From NCBI GenBank assembly GCA_033063855.1, contig CP093829.1, positions 3,234,243 to 3,298,242 of the forward strand: a stretch of DNA of 64,000 nt, written 5' to 3'. The position numbers and the translations under genes are program-made. The notes under the pieces are model-generated. The model saw only the letters and a program-made list of their open reading frames with translations, searched no databases and was not told the DNA's origin. This DNA comes from Smittia aterrima (taxonomy: Eukaryota > Arthropoda > Insecta > Diptera > Chironomidae). Shown here piece after piece: positions 13,701-27,044 of the stretch (position 1 is the stretch's first letter; every line of letters starts with the position of its first letter).

Positions 13701-16700
13701 TGTCGAGTATTTGCTCGAGTATCGCTTTCTTCATTCACGTTCACTTCTTTTCCATCCACAAATGACGGCGGGCGAACAGAAAAAAAAGAGTCGACGACGT
13801 CGACGAAAGTCTTAATTGGCACTTTTCAGAGTTTGAGTGACTTGTTGGAGATGATTTCTTCTCCTTCACCCTCTCTCGTCTCATGTTCTTTCGCAACAAC
13901 AAACATCCTTTCAGAAAAGCTTCGTAATTGCATTCGCAGGAAGAGAAATATAAAAGAAAGAAATTAATGAGTAATCACTGTGATGGTTTATTTAACCAAC
14001 ATCGCTCTCGATTCTAATTGTAATTGATTAGTACGACGAGCAATCATCGAGCCAGCTCTGGCTTTCATCAAGCAGGTTTACAACAATGAAGCCATTATCT
14101 GATGGGATTTTAATAGTTCCACCGCAGCTCTATCATCGATATTATCATAATTATCTGTAATCAATCAATTATTGTCGAGTCTAACTATCGAGCTTTGTTC
14201 ATTTCCGTTGAAGCTTCATTGATTTCGCAACATGCTTGAGATTCAAGAAGCGTTTAAATTGTACAATTACTCGGCTTCCTCGATTAATAATTACAGCAAG
14301 GAATCCTTTTATGATCTACAAGAATGCGTGAAGAGCTTGTTGAGCTGGAGGAGTGGGACTTTTCATAAATTCCGTCAGAAGCAAAATATTTTTTTTGAAT
14401 TAAAAATTATTCATGAAGCCCCCTAACAAATCATTTAATACTGAGATAAAAGGATTCTGTTCACTCGACGCTTGAGGCGCGTCCATCCTCTCCGATGCTA
14501 ACAAAATAAAGTTTTGTCCGATAAATGAAAGAATAACTCAAAAACTGCGTTGGCTGCATGTACGTGAACCTTTCTACCTTGAGCTATCGTCTTTTTATGA
14601 CAGGAAAGTGGAGAAGAAACTAATCATAATAAAAGACTGCTGTGGCCTCTTTCAGATCGAACACATTCGTGTCCTTTCAACAACAGCCTAGACAAATTAA
14701 AAGATAACAAAATTTTCGGAATCCTTGTTGCAGGACATTTTTCATCATAAACATTTTCCTTCTCCTTTGTCTTTTTCTCGACGATATCTTTTGTTTTGCA
14801 TGTCTGTTAATGAAATTTTCACTCTAAATTGAAATTTTCCTCAATTTCTCAAAGACGAGAGATAGAGACTTCAAATTGAATCGAAATTCCTCACACTCTC
14901 CGAACAAGAAATGATTTAAATTGACATGTTTTCGAACAAAAATCTCTGCCGCAGTGCAAACAATTCACGTCCATGTTTGCATATGATGATTTAATAAGTC
15001 AAACTGCAACCGCCAATAAGATGTAAAACATGGCAGTCGTTGAGCCGCAATGATGCTCGCTAATGAGCTCGGTTTGTCGTGCCGCTACTGCACAAAAACT
15101 GACGCAAAGGCATAATGAAATAACGATGGTGATGTGCAACAATGTCTCTGCACGTTTATACATTTTTTTGAGTGCAGACACTCGAGGGAGCGCTGGCAGC
15201 TTCCAATTAAGATAAAAAGCTGCATTGAGCTTAATTAGGATGCACAAGCGTACGACGACGACGTAGAGACCGATAATTTTGCGGTGCCACGAACGACGAA
15301 GTCGTAAATTTTGTTAACGCAATTTGTTGCCTTTAAAGTCAATTTAAGTTCATTACAATCGATCGAAACGCACATCTCACAACAATTTTCTGTCGACGAG
15401 ATCTTGCGAAGGATAAAAACTCGACCTGGCACTCGCAGCAAATTTGCGAACAATAAATAAATTGAAGCAGCGCTTTGTGAGGTTTAAGCGACGGTCACTC
15501 ATGAAATGCCCTCAAACACGGCGAATCATTAAGTCACATAACTCCTGCGCTCGCCTTTCTTATAACAAGAGTGAGACGAGATCGAAAATACGTGATAAAG
15601 TTTAATTAAATTCCAATTTTCTGTTGATGTTCACCAAGCTTCGAAACATAAAATAATTTAATTAAATAAATTGCTGCTGTTTATCGATTTTTTTTTCTTG
15701 CTTCTCTCCTCATCTCTACACACTCTCCTGTTGATCTCTCGTCGCTGCAAAATGTCAGCTCGTTAGCTTTAATTTGATTGTGGAGAGAAGAAAAGAAAAT
15801 TGTTTAATAGCATTCCTTTCAATACGGAGCGACACTCATTTCGACTTCGAGAGATCTCGGCAAGATTTCCAAGAAAAAAAAATCTCACTGAATAATCTTT
15901 GATTGATGTCAGTCAGCATGAGCATTAAGCGCGGAAAGGCTTATCAGGCTCCCAACCATCGCTCTCAATTCAATTCTCCTAATTAAATGTTTGCGCAATT
16001 TCTTTTTAAACATTGTTGAAGCTCATTAAGACAGAAATTATTTTGATTCCGTCAAGTTAAGTAATTAAAGATGAAGCTTAGAATTGATAAAGTCAATCAA
16101 AATATTTGATGTGACTTGAGCAAAACTTTCCATTGATAAAATTCAAGATCGTAAGAGTTCACTGAAATTGCAACAAATTACGAAACGTTTCGTTGATAAT
16201 TTCTTATAAATATTTGCTTTTGTATCTTGCCGGTAAAAATCTTTTAAAGCAGAACAGAAAATGCTTTTGTCGTGACTTGCAGCGATCGTGACCGAAGGAG
16301 AATATTTTGTTTCGTCTTTTTTTTCCTTTCGCGCTCTTTCTTTCTCCTCCGCCGTTGATTCAAGTGCCTTCGTAAGTAATAACGAAAGTCATAACGACTA
16401 ATGTGAATGGGTAAGCATCGCATGAATAAAACAATTGAAATATTTCTCAAAACTTCATTCCGCTCGTTTGTTTGCCTTGTGCAATATTCAGACATTTCGC
16501 TTTCCTTTCGCCTTCGAAGAAATGTAATGTACAATAACACTTGACTACTTAGAAATGAAATAATTCCTTCCCCAGCTCGAGAATAAACAAATTTACGAGC
16601 ACGAGGAAAGTGAAAACGAATTGTAAATCGATACATTGGTCATGAGCAGGTGTTTTGAATAAACATTGTCGAGAAGAGAAGAGCTCGAGGAATATTTCCC

Positions 16701-19700
16701 ATTTCGAAGTGGAAAAGTTGTAAACAAATCTCTTGCAATTGAAGCTATAAAGCAATTGACTTTTATGACATTTCATAACTTTTAATTTGCTCAACGACGT
16801 TCTCTCGTCCTCAAACGCCCACCTGTTGATCGATGAACGAGCAAAAAAGTTGTTTCTCGACGACTTATGGAACGAAACAAGAAATATTTTCTTGTTTTGC
16901 TTTCGTCTTTGTTGATATTTGGAGAGATTTGAGGCTTGCGCAACTTGAGATCATGTGAAGTCATCAAGCGGATAAATTACAGAAAACATTTTCATTGAGA
17001 ACTTTTTGGAAATCAATCACAGGAAATTTATTTCGAGAGACTTGTAAAATATTTCCTGAATTTTTCCGTCCGCAAAACTCTTCCGACAACTTTTCCTCTT
17101 GTAACACATGTGCTACCATTGACAGTATCAAAAACTAATCTAATATCAATCAATCTGCTGCTGCTGCTGTTAGTCAAGGATGAGCTCAACTTTTCTCACT
17201 CGAAAAACATTTTTCTCGCCTTGGAAAAACAAATCTGCTCGACTATATTTACAGCTTGCTCCTGGAAAAACTAAAGATAATCGCTTGATTTGGTATGCAA
17301 ATCGGTGAATCGTAGTGAAGCCGATGGCCAACTGACGGCAGGTTTATTTTCCTAGAGAGGAAGGAAAGTGCAAACAAGGAGAAATATGTGAAGGATGATT
17401 TTCCGGAAAAGGTTGAATTTGAATTTCAAACTTTTTTTTTCTCTTTAGAAATAAAATCTAACGCCAGATGACGATTATGGAAATTCAAGAAATTTATTTG
17501 ACAAAGTGACGATGAGTTGTAATCATTTCTTCGGTAAATGAATTGATATCGAAACGCCTGAAAATGTCGAACACATGTTGATGTTGTTCCTTTCGAGTTT
17601 ACAACCGTAATGAGTCGCGCAAACAAACATCGCAACCAGCAAGGCAAGTCAAGTGGTTGCATGTTTAACAAGGCGAGATTGTTATGTGTAGAGAGAATAA
17701 GCCGAGATGTTGATTTATCTTTAGTTTCTTTCCTCCTTTTCACACATAATTATTATTAAAACTGTGCCCGTAAGTGAATTAAAACGAGAATTTATGCACG
17801 CAAAAGCGACACAACGAACGAATGACAACGTAAGAGAATGAAAATAAAGAAATTAATTAAGATCCTAAAAAACTAAAACTGCTCGCTTGACTATACAAGT
17901 TTTAACAGTCACACTAAAAGTTCAACCGAAATAGAATCATTAAGTTTTAGTGTTAATGCTGAAAGCTTACGGTCGAGGTTGGCGCGCAGATAGAACAAGA
18001 AAGGTTTTATTGTTATCGTCTCGCAGTAGTCGAATGGATTAATTCAATAGCAGAAACAACAGAACTTAGCTAATTAGACAGATCAAACTTAATTCGTAAG
18101 GTCTGTTGATTGAGTCTTCTGGCAAATCAAATTAGAGGACAATCGCTTAAATTAACGAGCTTAGTGACAGCTTGAAGTTGAAGCTTAATGAGTTACCATT
18201 GAGTTAAGTTTTTATTTCGATTAAACTTCAGAATTCATGACAAGTCGCGTACGTAAAGCAAATAAGCTTTAATGGCGTCGACTTATCTGCTAATCTACCT
18301 CATTCATTTGCCATGATTGCCTTTGGTTAAAAGAAGGCGATTAAAGTGCAGATAATTCCATTTGCAAACGATTTGATTACCTTTTCGCTCATTAGATTGT
18401 TTGTTGATTATCAACAAAGCGGGGAGACGACTCAAGTAATGAAACAAGTCATTAATGAGTTGGGAAAAGCGCGGAATACGAAATCAAGATAAGCCTAAAA
18501 CAGAATAAACTTCTACACAAAATTCATGAAATGCTTTTTGAGTCGCTTGCACCACATGATCGTCATTAACGAAAAAGAAAAGAATAAAAAGTGCAGTCGA
18601 GGCATCTGCACCGCGAAAGCCGCTGCCGCTGTTTCTGCTTCCCTCGCTCTCCAATTGCATTATAATGACAAGCTTAAGAAGGTCATTACAGAGAGAAACG
18701 AGGTGAAGCAGCACTTTTAATTAAAATCATGATCGGAATTGCAGGCGAGAGCTGAGAAATTTCCATATTCGCGCAATATCTCATGCAGAAAGTGTACAAC
18801 GCCATGCCTTAGACTCATTATCTCTCGTTCACTTCTCGCGAGTTCTCTAGTCACAAGCGAGAATGAAAAGTATCGAGAAAGGTCAAGAGTTTACCAAAAA
18901 AAATACTTTTCCTCGTTTGTTAATAGGCTGACAAGCTGACGCTCGTGTTGTGAGGTCACGAATCATTCTTAAACTTCAAGTCATTGCCTGGTCATCCTGA
19001 ACTTTGTCGTGCAATGAAACCTTACATTTAATTACATCGAAGTCGTGGCACAACAAAGCGAACAGATTTCAAAGTCGAGTGAAAAGTTTTCCCTCTTCGC
19101 ACCTGATCTCTTTACACGTCTCGCCTCTTCTTCGTTCGTTCCTGCCTCGTTGTTGCCTCTTCAAGCGTCTCGAGCTCTAGATTTTTTTTGATTTCTTTCT
19201 TTGCCTTTCTTGCTTTGTCGAGAACTTTAAATCGGACGTAAATTATAGGTTGTCGAGGTTCCCGAGGCATTTGTTCATTTCTGATGTGGGCCCGAACTTC
19301 TTCTTACTCTCTGCCTTTGATATTTTACTTTTGATAATGTGTACAAGGTAATTATACTCCATCAAGTCGTATTATGTGCACGAAGAAGGAAAGATTTGAA
19401 ATTTAGCTGCTCGTTGATAACTCCAAACGCAGAGCTGGTCGTTTTGCTATTGTTCAGGTGGCGAAGCGCCTTGTTATGCTAATTAATAGAAACATTACGT
19501 GCTCGCTATTAGCTACAGCTCTGACAACTTCGTTCAATCACACACACACGTCAAGAACGCTTGAGGCTCGATGGCTATCATTATTTTGGCTGAGTTTAGG
19601 AGAAACATGAACACGAACTTGATGCAGTAATTTTCTGATGAAGGCAAGCCGATAGCCAGACTCTCGTTCTCTTTGTAATCGATCTGTGCTGGGGGAGAGA

Positions 19701-20455
19701 GAGAAAGACACAAACCACTTAATCTCCTCCTTTGCTCAATCGAGTGTGATGGAGGGGGGAAAAAGAAAGAAAGAAAGAAACTTTTCGCAAACGACACAAA
19801 AGGTGAAGAAATGCCAGCGATTTTCTTCTCTCCGGCTCGCCTGTCGTGTCTCTAATAAAATAATTACAGTAATCATCTCACAAATTTCATTAGTTAACGA
19901 TTATGGCTTCATTCGTTTTGAGGCACGTAAACTTGAAGACTTTGCGTCAATGACTCAAGAACTCAACTTGATTATTATTGATTTGAGATAATTAATTGCA
20001 AATCGTTCGATTGGAAATAATTCGAGGTAGGTAGGATGAGTCATCGAAAAGTTGTCTTGAGATGCTTTTTGCAGGTGAAGTTTCAATCGACAGGTTTAAA
20101 CATTCAAGTAAACCGTGTCAGACTTGACGGCTCACCCTCACACTCCTCGATCCTTTTAACAATATTTGATCGATGCCACTCGAATTATTTATTGCCTTCG
20201 TTCAATAATTTTCCCTCGAAATTGCTTTGAGGTAAATGACCGAAGACAAAACGATTTTCGATCGAATGACTAATCGATATCATTTGTCACGAGCGCTTTC
20301 GTTACGATTTGCGTCGACTTTTAAGTAGCTTACGTTTGCCCCCATTCAAATGACACTCAAATCACCTTGTAAATCGCTCGACGCATGAAATGGGGAAAAA
20401 GAAACTCGTGTTTTGATTTATTGACATCGAGAACTCGCTTGACACTGAAATTCAG
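10752..20455. other. Gene-poor AT-rich stretch, no supported gene
   Basis: Again only short, low-complexity open frames. There are small simple repeats (a GA run near 12363-12376, CTG units near 17155-17169, GAAA units near 19764-19780). I see no RNA gene, transposon protein or paired terminal repeats. Confidence 0.6.
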
Positions 20456-20461
20456 TTTATT
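20456..20461 (-). terminator. Polyadenylation hexamer of the OBP gene
   Basis: On the minus strand AATAAA overlaps the TAA stop of the odorant-binding protein gene by two bases. A second AATAAA lies about 40 bases further on (20417-20422). If the first is used, the 3' UTR would be extremely short. Confidence 0.5.
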
Positions 20462-21584
20462 ATATTTTGCCATTCGACATCATAGTCTTCCGCGGTGGAA
20501 CCGCAGCAGGGCATGCTTCCTTGAATTTTGTAAGACGTCGGCACTCCTTTTTGGCTTCATTGTAAGTAGGACAGAAGTCAGCGAGTGAGCCTTTGACGCA
20601 TTCGTAGAACCAAAAGTTTATGTAAGCATCGGACTTCGCTGCTTTGACGTGGTCTAAAGAAATATTTCAGAGAAAAGTTTTAGAAAAATTCAAAAGAGCA
20701 AACCTTCAACTTCTTTGCTACAAAATTCAACCGTTTTCTCAATTGATTTCGCCCACTTTGGATCGTCATTGCAACTTTTTAATAAGTTTTTAGAAACAAC
20801 TTCGTAATTCCATTTTGATTCCACTCTGATGCCAGTCAAGTTCATTAAATTGGTCGCGAGGCATTGCTTGTTGACGAGACTCGATTTATTCTTATTACAG
20901 TCCAACTTCACCTCCTCTATCAATTCTTCGTTGAAAAGCAGAGGCGGATGATCGCAGCAGAGCTCAGGAAGCTTAACAATCCACTTGGGCCAAATGTCGC
21001 AGTCAAATTTAATGTTTAGACATTTTAACATGAAGTCCTCGACTTTGTCGCACTTAGGATGAGGCTTGAACTCGACGCAATTCTCTTGATGGTAACTCGT
21101 CATACATTTCTCGAAAACTTTGAAAGCTTCTGCGAATTTCCCTTCTTCGTATTCCAGCGGACAATGTTCGAAGCCTTCTCGAGTGATTTTATGCCAGTTG
21201 GGATCAGTCAAACCGTATCGATGGTAAGTTGCTTCAATTGCTGTTTGATTAATCTTCTTCCTTCGCATCAAATTATTATTTTTAAACAAACATTTGATGA
21301 CACAGTCAGCCTCTTCACCATGCTCCTCGTCTTCTAAGCAAAAGAACTCACAAGTTCCGATGTGATCGTCAGCGAAGAGAATCGGAGTTTTACAACACAA
21401 CTCGAGACTTGGAACGTCTGATGGATAAGGCAAACAAGAAGATTTCTCTGGAGTTCTCTCTGTTGTAGTTTCATTGCTAGACTCAGCGACGATCTGTTTG
21501 CATGAGACCAACAGTAAAGTTAATTAATTAACGTAAAATACTCACAATCGATGAAAAGCTAAGGAGCAGAACAAGTCTAATCAT
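20460..21584 (-). CDS. Two-domain plus-C odorant-binding protein
   Basis: Predicted secreted carrier of small hydrophobic ligands, 340 residues. Exons (minus): 21546-21584, 20704-21493 and 20460-20653; both introns are 50-52 bases with GT-AG ends and all joins keep frame. Exon 1 encodes a hydrophobic signal peptide (MIRLVLLLSFSS), followed by a Thr/Ser-rich spacer with an N-glycosylation site. The plus-C signature, a CC pair followed two residues later by Pro, occurs twice: LELCCKTP near the start and LPELCCDHPP in the middle. Each opens a Cys-rich helical half, so the protein is an internal duplication or fusion of two plus-C OBP domains. The last exon (with FWFYECVKGS) completes the second half and ends in a short basic tail. 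Olfactory use is inferred; such proteins also occur in haemolymph or gut. It stands alone, with no neighbouring OBP in the window. Confidence 0.8.
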
Positions 21585-24500
21585 ATCGAGAGCTGAAACT
21601 AATTTAATTATTACTCACTTCAATCGCAATCACTTAAATTCACTGCGAAATCAATGAAGCCGAACCGAAAAAATGTTTCGGAAACTGTCAGAAATGTTAA
21701 AATTTGTTAATTCAACTTCTGATAAAAACTCGTCTACATCAAGTTCATCATTCAAATTTTCAGAAATGAAATCACATAATGGAGTCCACACAACGTTTGA
21801 TGCAACAGAAACAACTTTTTCCCGAAATAAAACTAAATCCATGAAAATAAATCCAAACTAGAAAAATCAATGTCGTTGCTGAAATGGAACGCTGTGATCA
21901 TCTCCGAATGGTTTTCCATGCGACGGGAGGATGTCAGAAGGAAATCAATTTACTAAATTGAACTATAGCATGTAATTTGGTTTATTTTTGAAAGAGAGAA
22001 AGAGAGAGTTGCGTCTCATTCCGATAATAACGTAGATTTAGATGGAAAATTGGATGTGATGGTCTCTTGGCACAGCTTACACACATGCACACACTCTCAT
22101 TTGACCCCCCAATCTCATTCTACTCATCCAACCTCGCCGCCGACGACTATCCATTTCGCAAATTAATTCAAATGTCTGATTTACAACTTTTAACTTGGAG
22201 TATCCCGAGCTCCCTAACCGACGTAAATGTAATTGATTCTCATCGTGAAATTTGATTTTTCGGACGGTTTTCAATTGAAACCTGTTTTTCTGGGTTTCTG
22301 TGGGGAAACATTTGCCAAGTAACTTTTTTAATTAATGTTTTATTGACATTGAATCAACAGACATCAACCTAATGAGTGTCTCTAATTAAAATATGAGAAG
22401 AGAGAAAGACTCTTTCATAATTAACAATATTCCCTCAAATTAATTTTCTTTTAAAGTTCTTCTCTCTTTCACGTCAACACAAAAAGTCGCAGCTGAAGAA
22501 GAAAATTTTCCCTCCAACTTTCGCCTTTCCTTAGAAACTTTTGCCGGGAGACGAAACGAAGCTTTTAATGAAAGTTTTTTTCTTTTTTATTAATTATAGT
22601 TTTTCTGCATCTTCTTCCTGGCTTGCAAAGTATTATTTAAAACACGATAATTGCGCTCTGGTTTAAGTTTCATGATAGCGATAATTAAAAACAAGATGAA
22701 GAACTTCAAGGTTTGTTGTCAAGTCATTATAATGTTTGTTGAGCTCAAAACAACGCGGCTTTCATGACAAACTTTTTTTAGGAAAACTTTAAAATTTAAA
22801 TAATTGCGGAAAATCGGAAATTTAAAGTTTGAAGTTTCTTTTTTATTGAAAAGATTTCCTTTTGTCTTTAGCTTGAAGCAATAACTCCAGAAGAGATTAC
22901 AAGCAATGTAAATAAAATTAATTTCACGCTAGCCATCCGGAAGAATCGGGGAGCGTTGTTTAAAAGCCTGTTCGGTCTCCGCCGCCATGTACACTCACAT
23001 TGAATTTTCCGAAAGAGCGAAACTTAATTATTAATGCGCATTTAGCCTCGAACCTCTTAATTTTCCGGTTCATTGAAAAACCTTCCACTGCAGATTCATG
23101 ACGAGCGAGAAAGGTCCGGCGGATGGAAAAAGAAATTTGCGGGGGGAGAGAGAATTTTCCGTGCGGTTTTCTCTTCGGTAGAATTAAAAAATAATCAGAA
23201 AGTTATCTCTTTTGCAACACTGCGACGATAATTAAAAAATTTAATTTAAGCAAGGATGATTAGCACGTCAGATTCAATTACAAAGTGAACGGATCCGTTA
23301 TGACGTTCGGACACTGAATATTCATTAAAAAGTAAAAATATTCTGCTTCGGACACGTGTTCCTTCACATGCAGTTCTCTCCATCTCTCGTTTCGCGTTTA
23401 ATTGAATTAAATGACGGATTTTTATCCGCGGAGCAAGTTGATCGAATTTGTAGGACCTTAAATATTTATACTTTTTTTTAAATATTTAACAGATTGGAAA
23501 GCTTTCGTCGTCGAGAGGTATGATGGAGACAATCGGACAGATGTTGAAAATTTTATAACTAATTTTGTTGCGAAGCTGGACATCGACGAGAATGAATGAA
23601 TATAAAATAAAAATGCTAAAACGAATAGTGGAATTAATTGACAATTACTTCATAAATGTTCGACGGAAATGTTTTCCCGAAAAACTTTTCCTCTCTCCCA
23701 ACTCAATTATGAAAGAATGAATCTTTAATTCCCTTCGAGAGTCCCCGAGCCTCGTTAAAACTCACATCAACCCAATTAAAGCAAGTGTCTCCGTTCACTC
23801 AGCAAAACAGACGAACAAAATGTATCTCTCGTGGAGGCTCTCTGAGTTGAGGATGAAAAGAAATTAAATTAAAACAAACATGAAATCGCTTTGCTGCTTC
23901 GGGAAACAACAGAAAAAAAGCGAGAAAAGAACGAGAGTCATTTACTCACATGAACAACGAAGAGCTCATAATTATCCTCATAATTAAATGAGGAGACGGA
24001 GGAGAGAGATGCACATTATATGGTTGAGTAAATAAAAGGGATAATTGCTGTTTAAAAGCTGGAAAAACTTTTACTTTTTTAGGTAGACACTCTCATGTGC
24101 CATCAACAACCGCTCATTGTGCTCCCTTATTGCCAGAAGAGAAATTGGAAAGAGGAAAAGCGAGCACGGAAAACTTTTGCTTGGCCTGAACATATTTTTC
24201 TTCTCTATCAAAATACGAAGAATTAATTGTTGAAAAAAGTTTCTATTCTCCGCTTAAATTAAACTATTTAGAACTTGTCAGTGTTGGGCGTGAGTTGAGG
24301 TAACGTCACAATAAAAATAATTGAATGGAAACTCCTGAGAACGTAATCAACCGATTATCCCACAAACTCTCGTGTTCATCAAAAAAGCGTTCAGCTTAAT
24401 TTTTTTTTCGAAAGGGAAGCATCGCCTCAACATTCTCTGCACTGTGGTAAACTAATAGGAAAATTAACTTCGTTTACGGAATTTCTAAAATATTTATCAT

Positions 24501-27031
24501 AACAAAATAGTGAACAAAAGTTTTGAAGTGAAACAGGGATGAACATGACATGAGAGCTAATTATATTTGAAAACCTAACATCGATTAATTAATGGAGCTG
24601 CCAATTTGCAAATAACAGTTAATTATTTCTGCGTGAAACATTGAGGACTGAATTTTGATTGGGCTTTTGTGGTAATTCGAGAGATTTGAATCGAGCGGGA
24701 AAATTTAATATCGCAATTAGAAATTAAAGTTTTAGCGACGACGACTGCTCTCATGAATTATTTCACAAGATTTTGATTAGATCAATTTCGAGAGAAACCT
24801 CACGTCTTACTAGCTTCATCCTCGTGGCAATAAACATCCGAGAGAATCACTATCTTAATGACGAGGGAATTTAAAGCAGCATTATCACCAAAGACAGAAA
24901 GTGGTTTACCTTATCTTAAGCGCTACCAACAATCGACTCAATTTTCGCAAATCCCTCGTTTCGAGAGTCGAGAGTCCCTTTTAGATTTAAATTGTTAGAT
25001 AAGCGCGCAACAAATGCGATGGTTTTACTTTTGCGTCAGCACCTATCGAGTCGTCGACATCGTCGGGAGAGGGGAGAAGGCTAAAGGCAAATATCAAGCG
25101 CCATCAATCTTAAATGCGAACGAAAAAGTGAACAAATTATCGAGAGAAATAATCAAAACCAAATTGACTGCGGTGGCAATAATAGTAAAATCCTATTCGA
25201 GAGACTTTCGTTATCGGAGAGAACCTCATCATTAAACAATGTCGCACTTAATGGGGGTTCAATAAAATAACAAACACAATTTCTAACAGAGGGACGATTC
25301 GGAGACCTCGCCGTCAACAACAGCATGAACTAAATTAAGTTTATGGCATTATAACTGTTTATATGATAAATATGTGTACGCAAATTGAGTGGAATAATGA
25401 GATAATGATGTGATTGATTTGATGACTGAATTAAATTAGAACCGAAAGCAATGTGTTCGAGAGGGAAGTTGCCAGGCGTTGACGCTGATAATTTCTAACG
25501 CATTGCAATTAAATTTATTCTAAAATCACCTGTGCAATGTGTTTATCGAGGTTTTCGATATGCAAAGTTGACAGTGAGTGCGTGAGGGCTTCCGCAATCT
25601 TCCGTGAAACTAATTAAAACTTTAATTGTTGATACTTTGATTTCAACATTAAACTCCTCGAAGCTTTGATTCTGATAACGAGTGAAATCGTTTTCTGAGA
25701 AAGTTTCATCTGCTTAATGGCGGAAGAGTGAAAATAGCGACGAGACTCCGAGCAATTACAATCAAAAGTTTATCAGAAAACGAAAAAATCAAGAAAATTT
25801 TTCAATTACAATTTTGCTTGTCTTAATTTTCATCGCAAGCAATATTAAAACTAACGATTTCCACTTTATTTCGGATGTTTCTTAGGAAACAGAAGTGAAG
25901 GGTGGTGATGGGTCGGGGGGAACACCCGAATAGCATTTAGTCGTTTGGAAAATGTAATATTCATTACTTTAATTAAATTTAAACTTCCCTGAAGAGAGAC
26001 GAACTTTCTCCTCATCGCTGCTTACTATTTCTTCATCTGAAAGGGCGAATGGGCGGAAATTTTTCGCCCCGAAGAGAATTTTCTCATTTCCCTCCTCATA
26101 ATAATTAAAAATTATCAAAAACAGGCAATCAAGTCAAGACTCAAGACCATGATAGCTCCTTTCCCTCTCTCGCTCGACTCGAAAACAATTTTACTTCTCG
26201 TTCTACAAGCGAACAAACTTTAATTCAGGATTTTTAAACCTTTTTCCTTTGAGCCATCTAACTCAATAATTTCGATAAACGTTGAGAACTTCTGTCCATT
26301 GCCCATCAGACTGTGCCGAACAATTCGCATAGAAAGAAAACAGAAGCTTCGATTTAATTAAACAATGCACATGTGATTTTAATGAGGCCTGAAACGACGA
26401 TTGCATGTCGACGACGATGAGATTTTCTGTTCTGAGTGAACTTACGTAAAAGATGATGACACAATCCGGATCAGGGGGGCGACGGAGTAGGATGAAGCAG
26501 TGATTTTAAATTTTAATTGCGGAATTTGCACATGACACATGAGCACGAGATGCGACTAATGTCTTTATCAGATTCCATCTCCCTTCCCGTTAACTGAAAT
26601 GTATTCAATCTGCACATCCCTCGCATCTAAACCCTTCAAACCAATTGTTACGTAACAGAGAGAACAACGAGCGAAAACAGATTTTAATCAAAAAGAACTT
26701 TGTGTTTACTCTTCATATTGCTTATTGGTAAATGTCAATTTTCCTTTGGCTCTGTCCCTCACTTTATTATGATAGGGCGACATAAACCGTAATTGTGTTT
26801 TAATTATTGTTTTGCCTTTTTTTTTCCTCGGGGCTTTTTCGATGAAAGTTAATGGTTTATCAATCAAGTTTGTGTAAACAGCGACATCATGATGTGATGT
26901 CATTACCTTCTTTTATGATTTTCGGGCTAATTGATGATTATGAAAATTGATGGGGAAAGTTGAATTGACGTTTTATGATGATTAGGCGGATGAGGAGATC
27001 GATAAAAGGTTTGGAGTGGGAAGGTGATTTC
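21585..27031. other. Gene-poor AT-rich stretch, no supported gene
   Basis: About 5.4 kb with no supported gene. The overlapping 62-codon frames near 21651-21861, on both strands just upstream of the OBP gene, have no features beyond Ser/Lys richness and are probably chance. Many TAATTA/TTAATTAA motifs are present, as expected in AT-rich insect DNA. Confidence 0.6.
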
Positions 27032-27037
27032 TTTATT
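27032..27037 (-). terminator. Polyadenylation hexamer of the SET/MYND gene
   Basis: AATAAA on the minus strand, seven bases after the stop codon of the SmydA-like gene, implying a very short 3' UTR. Confidence 0.55.
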
Positions 27038-27044
27038 CAAATCT

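Noticed and set aside
13790..13806. Near-palindrome with two GTCGAC words
   Set aside because: Short and isolated; no evidence of a binding site or element.
16244..16636. 130-codon minus-strand frame rich in Arg and Lys
   Set aside because: Composition reflects purine-rich runs; no motif and no partner exons.
21651..21861. Overlapping 62-codon frames on both strands beside the OBP gene
   Set aside because: No signal peptide, domain or splice support; composition is Ser/Lys/Asn-rich as expected by chance in AT-rich DNA.
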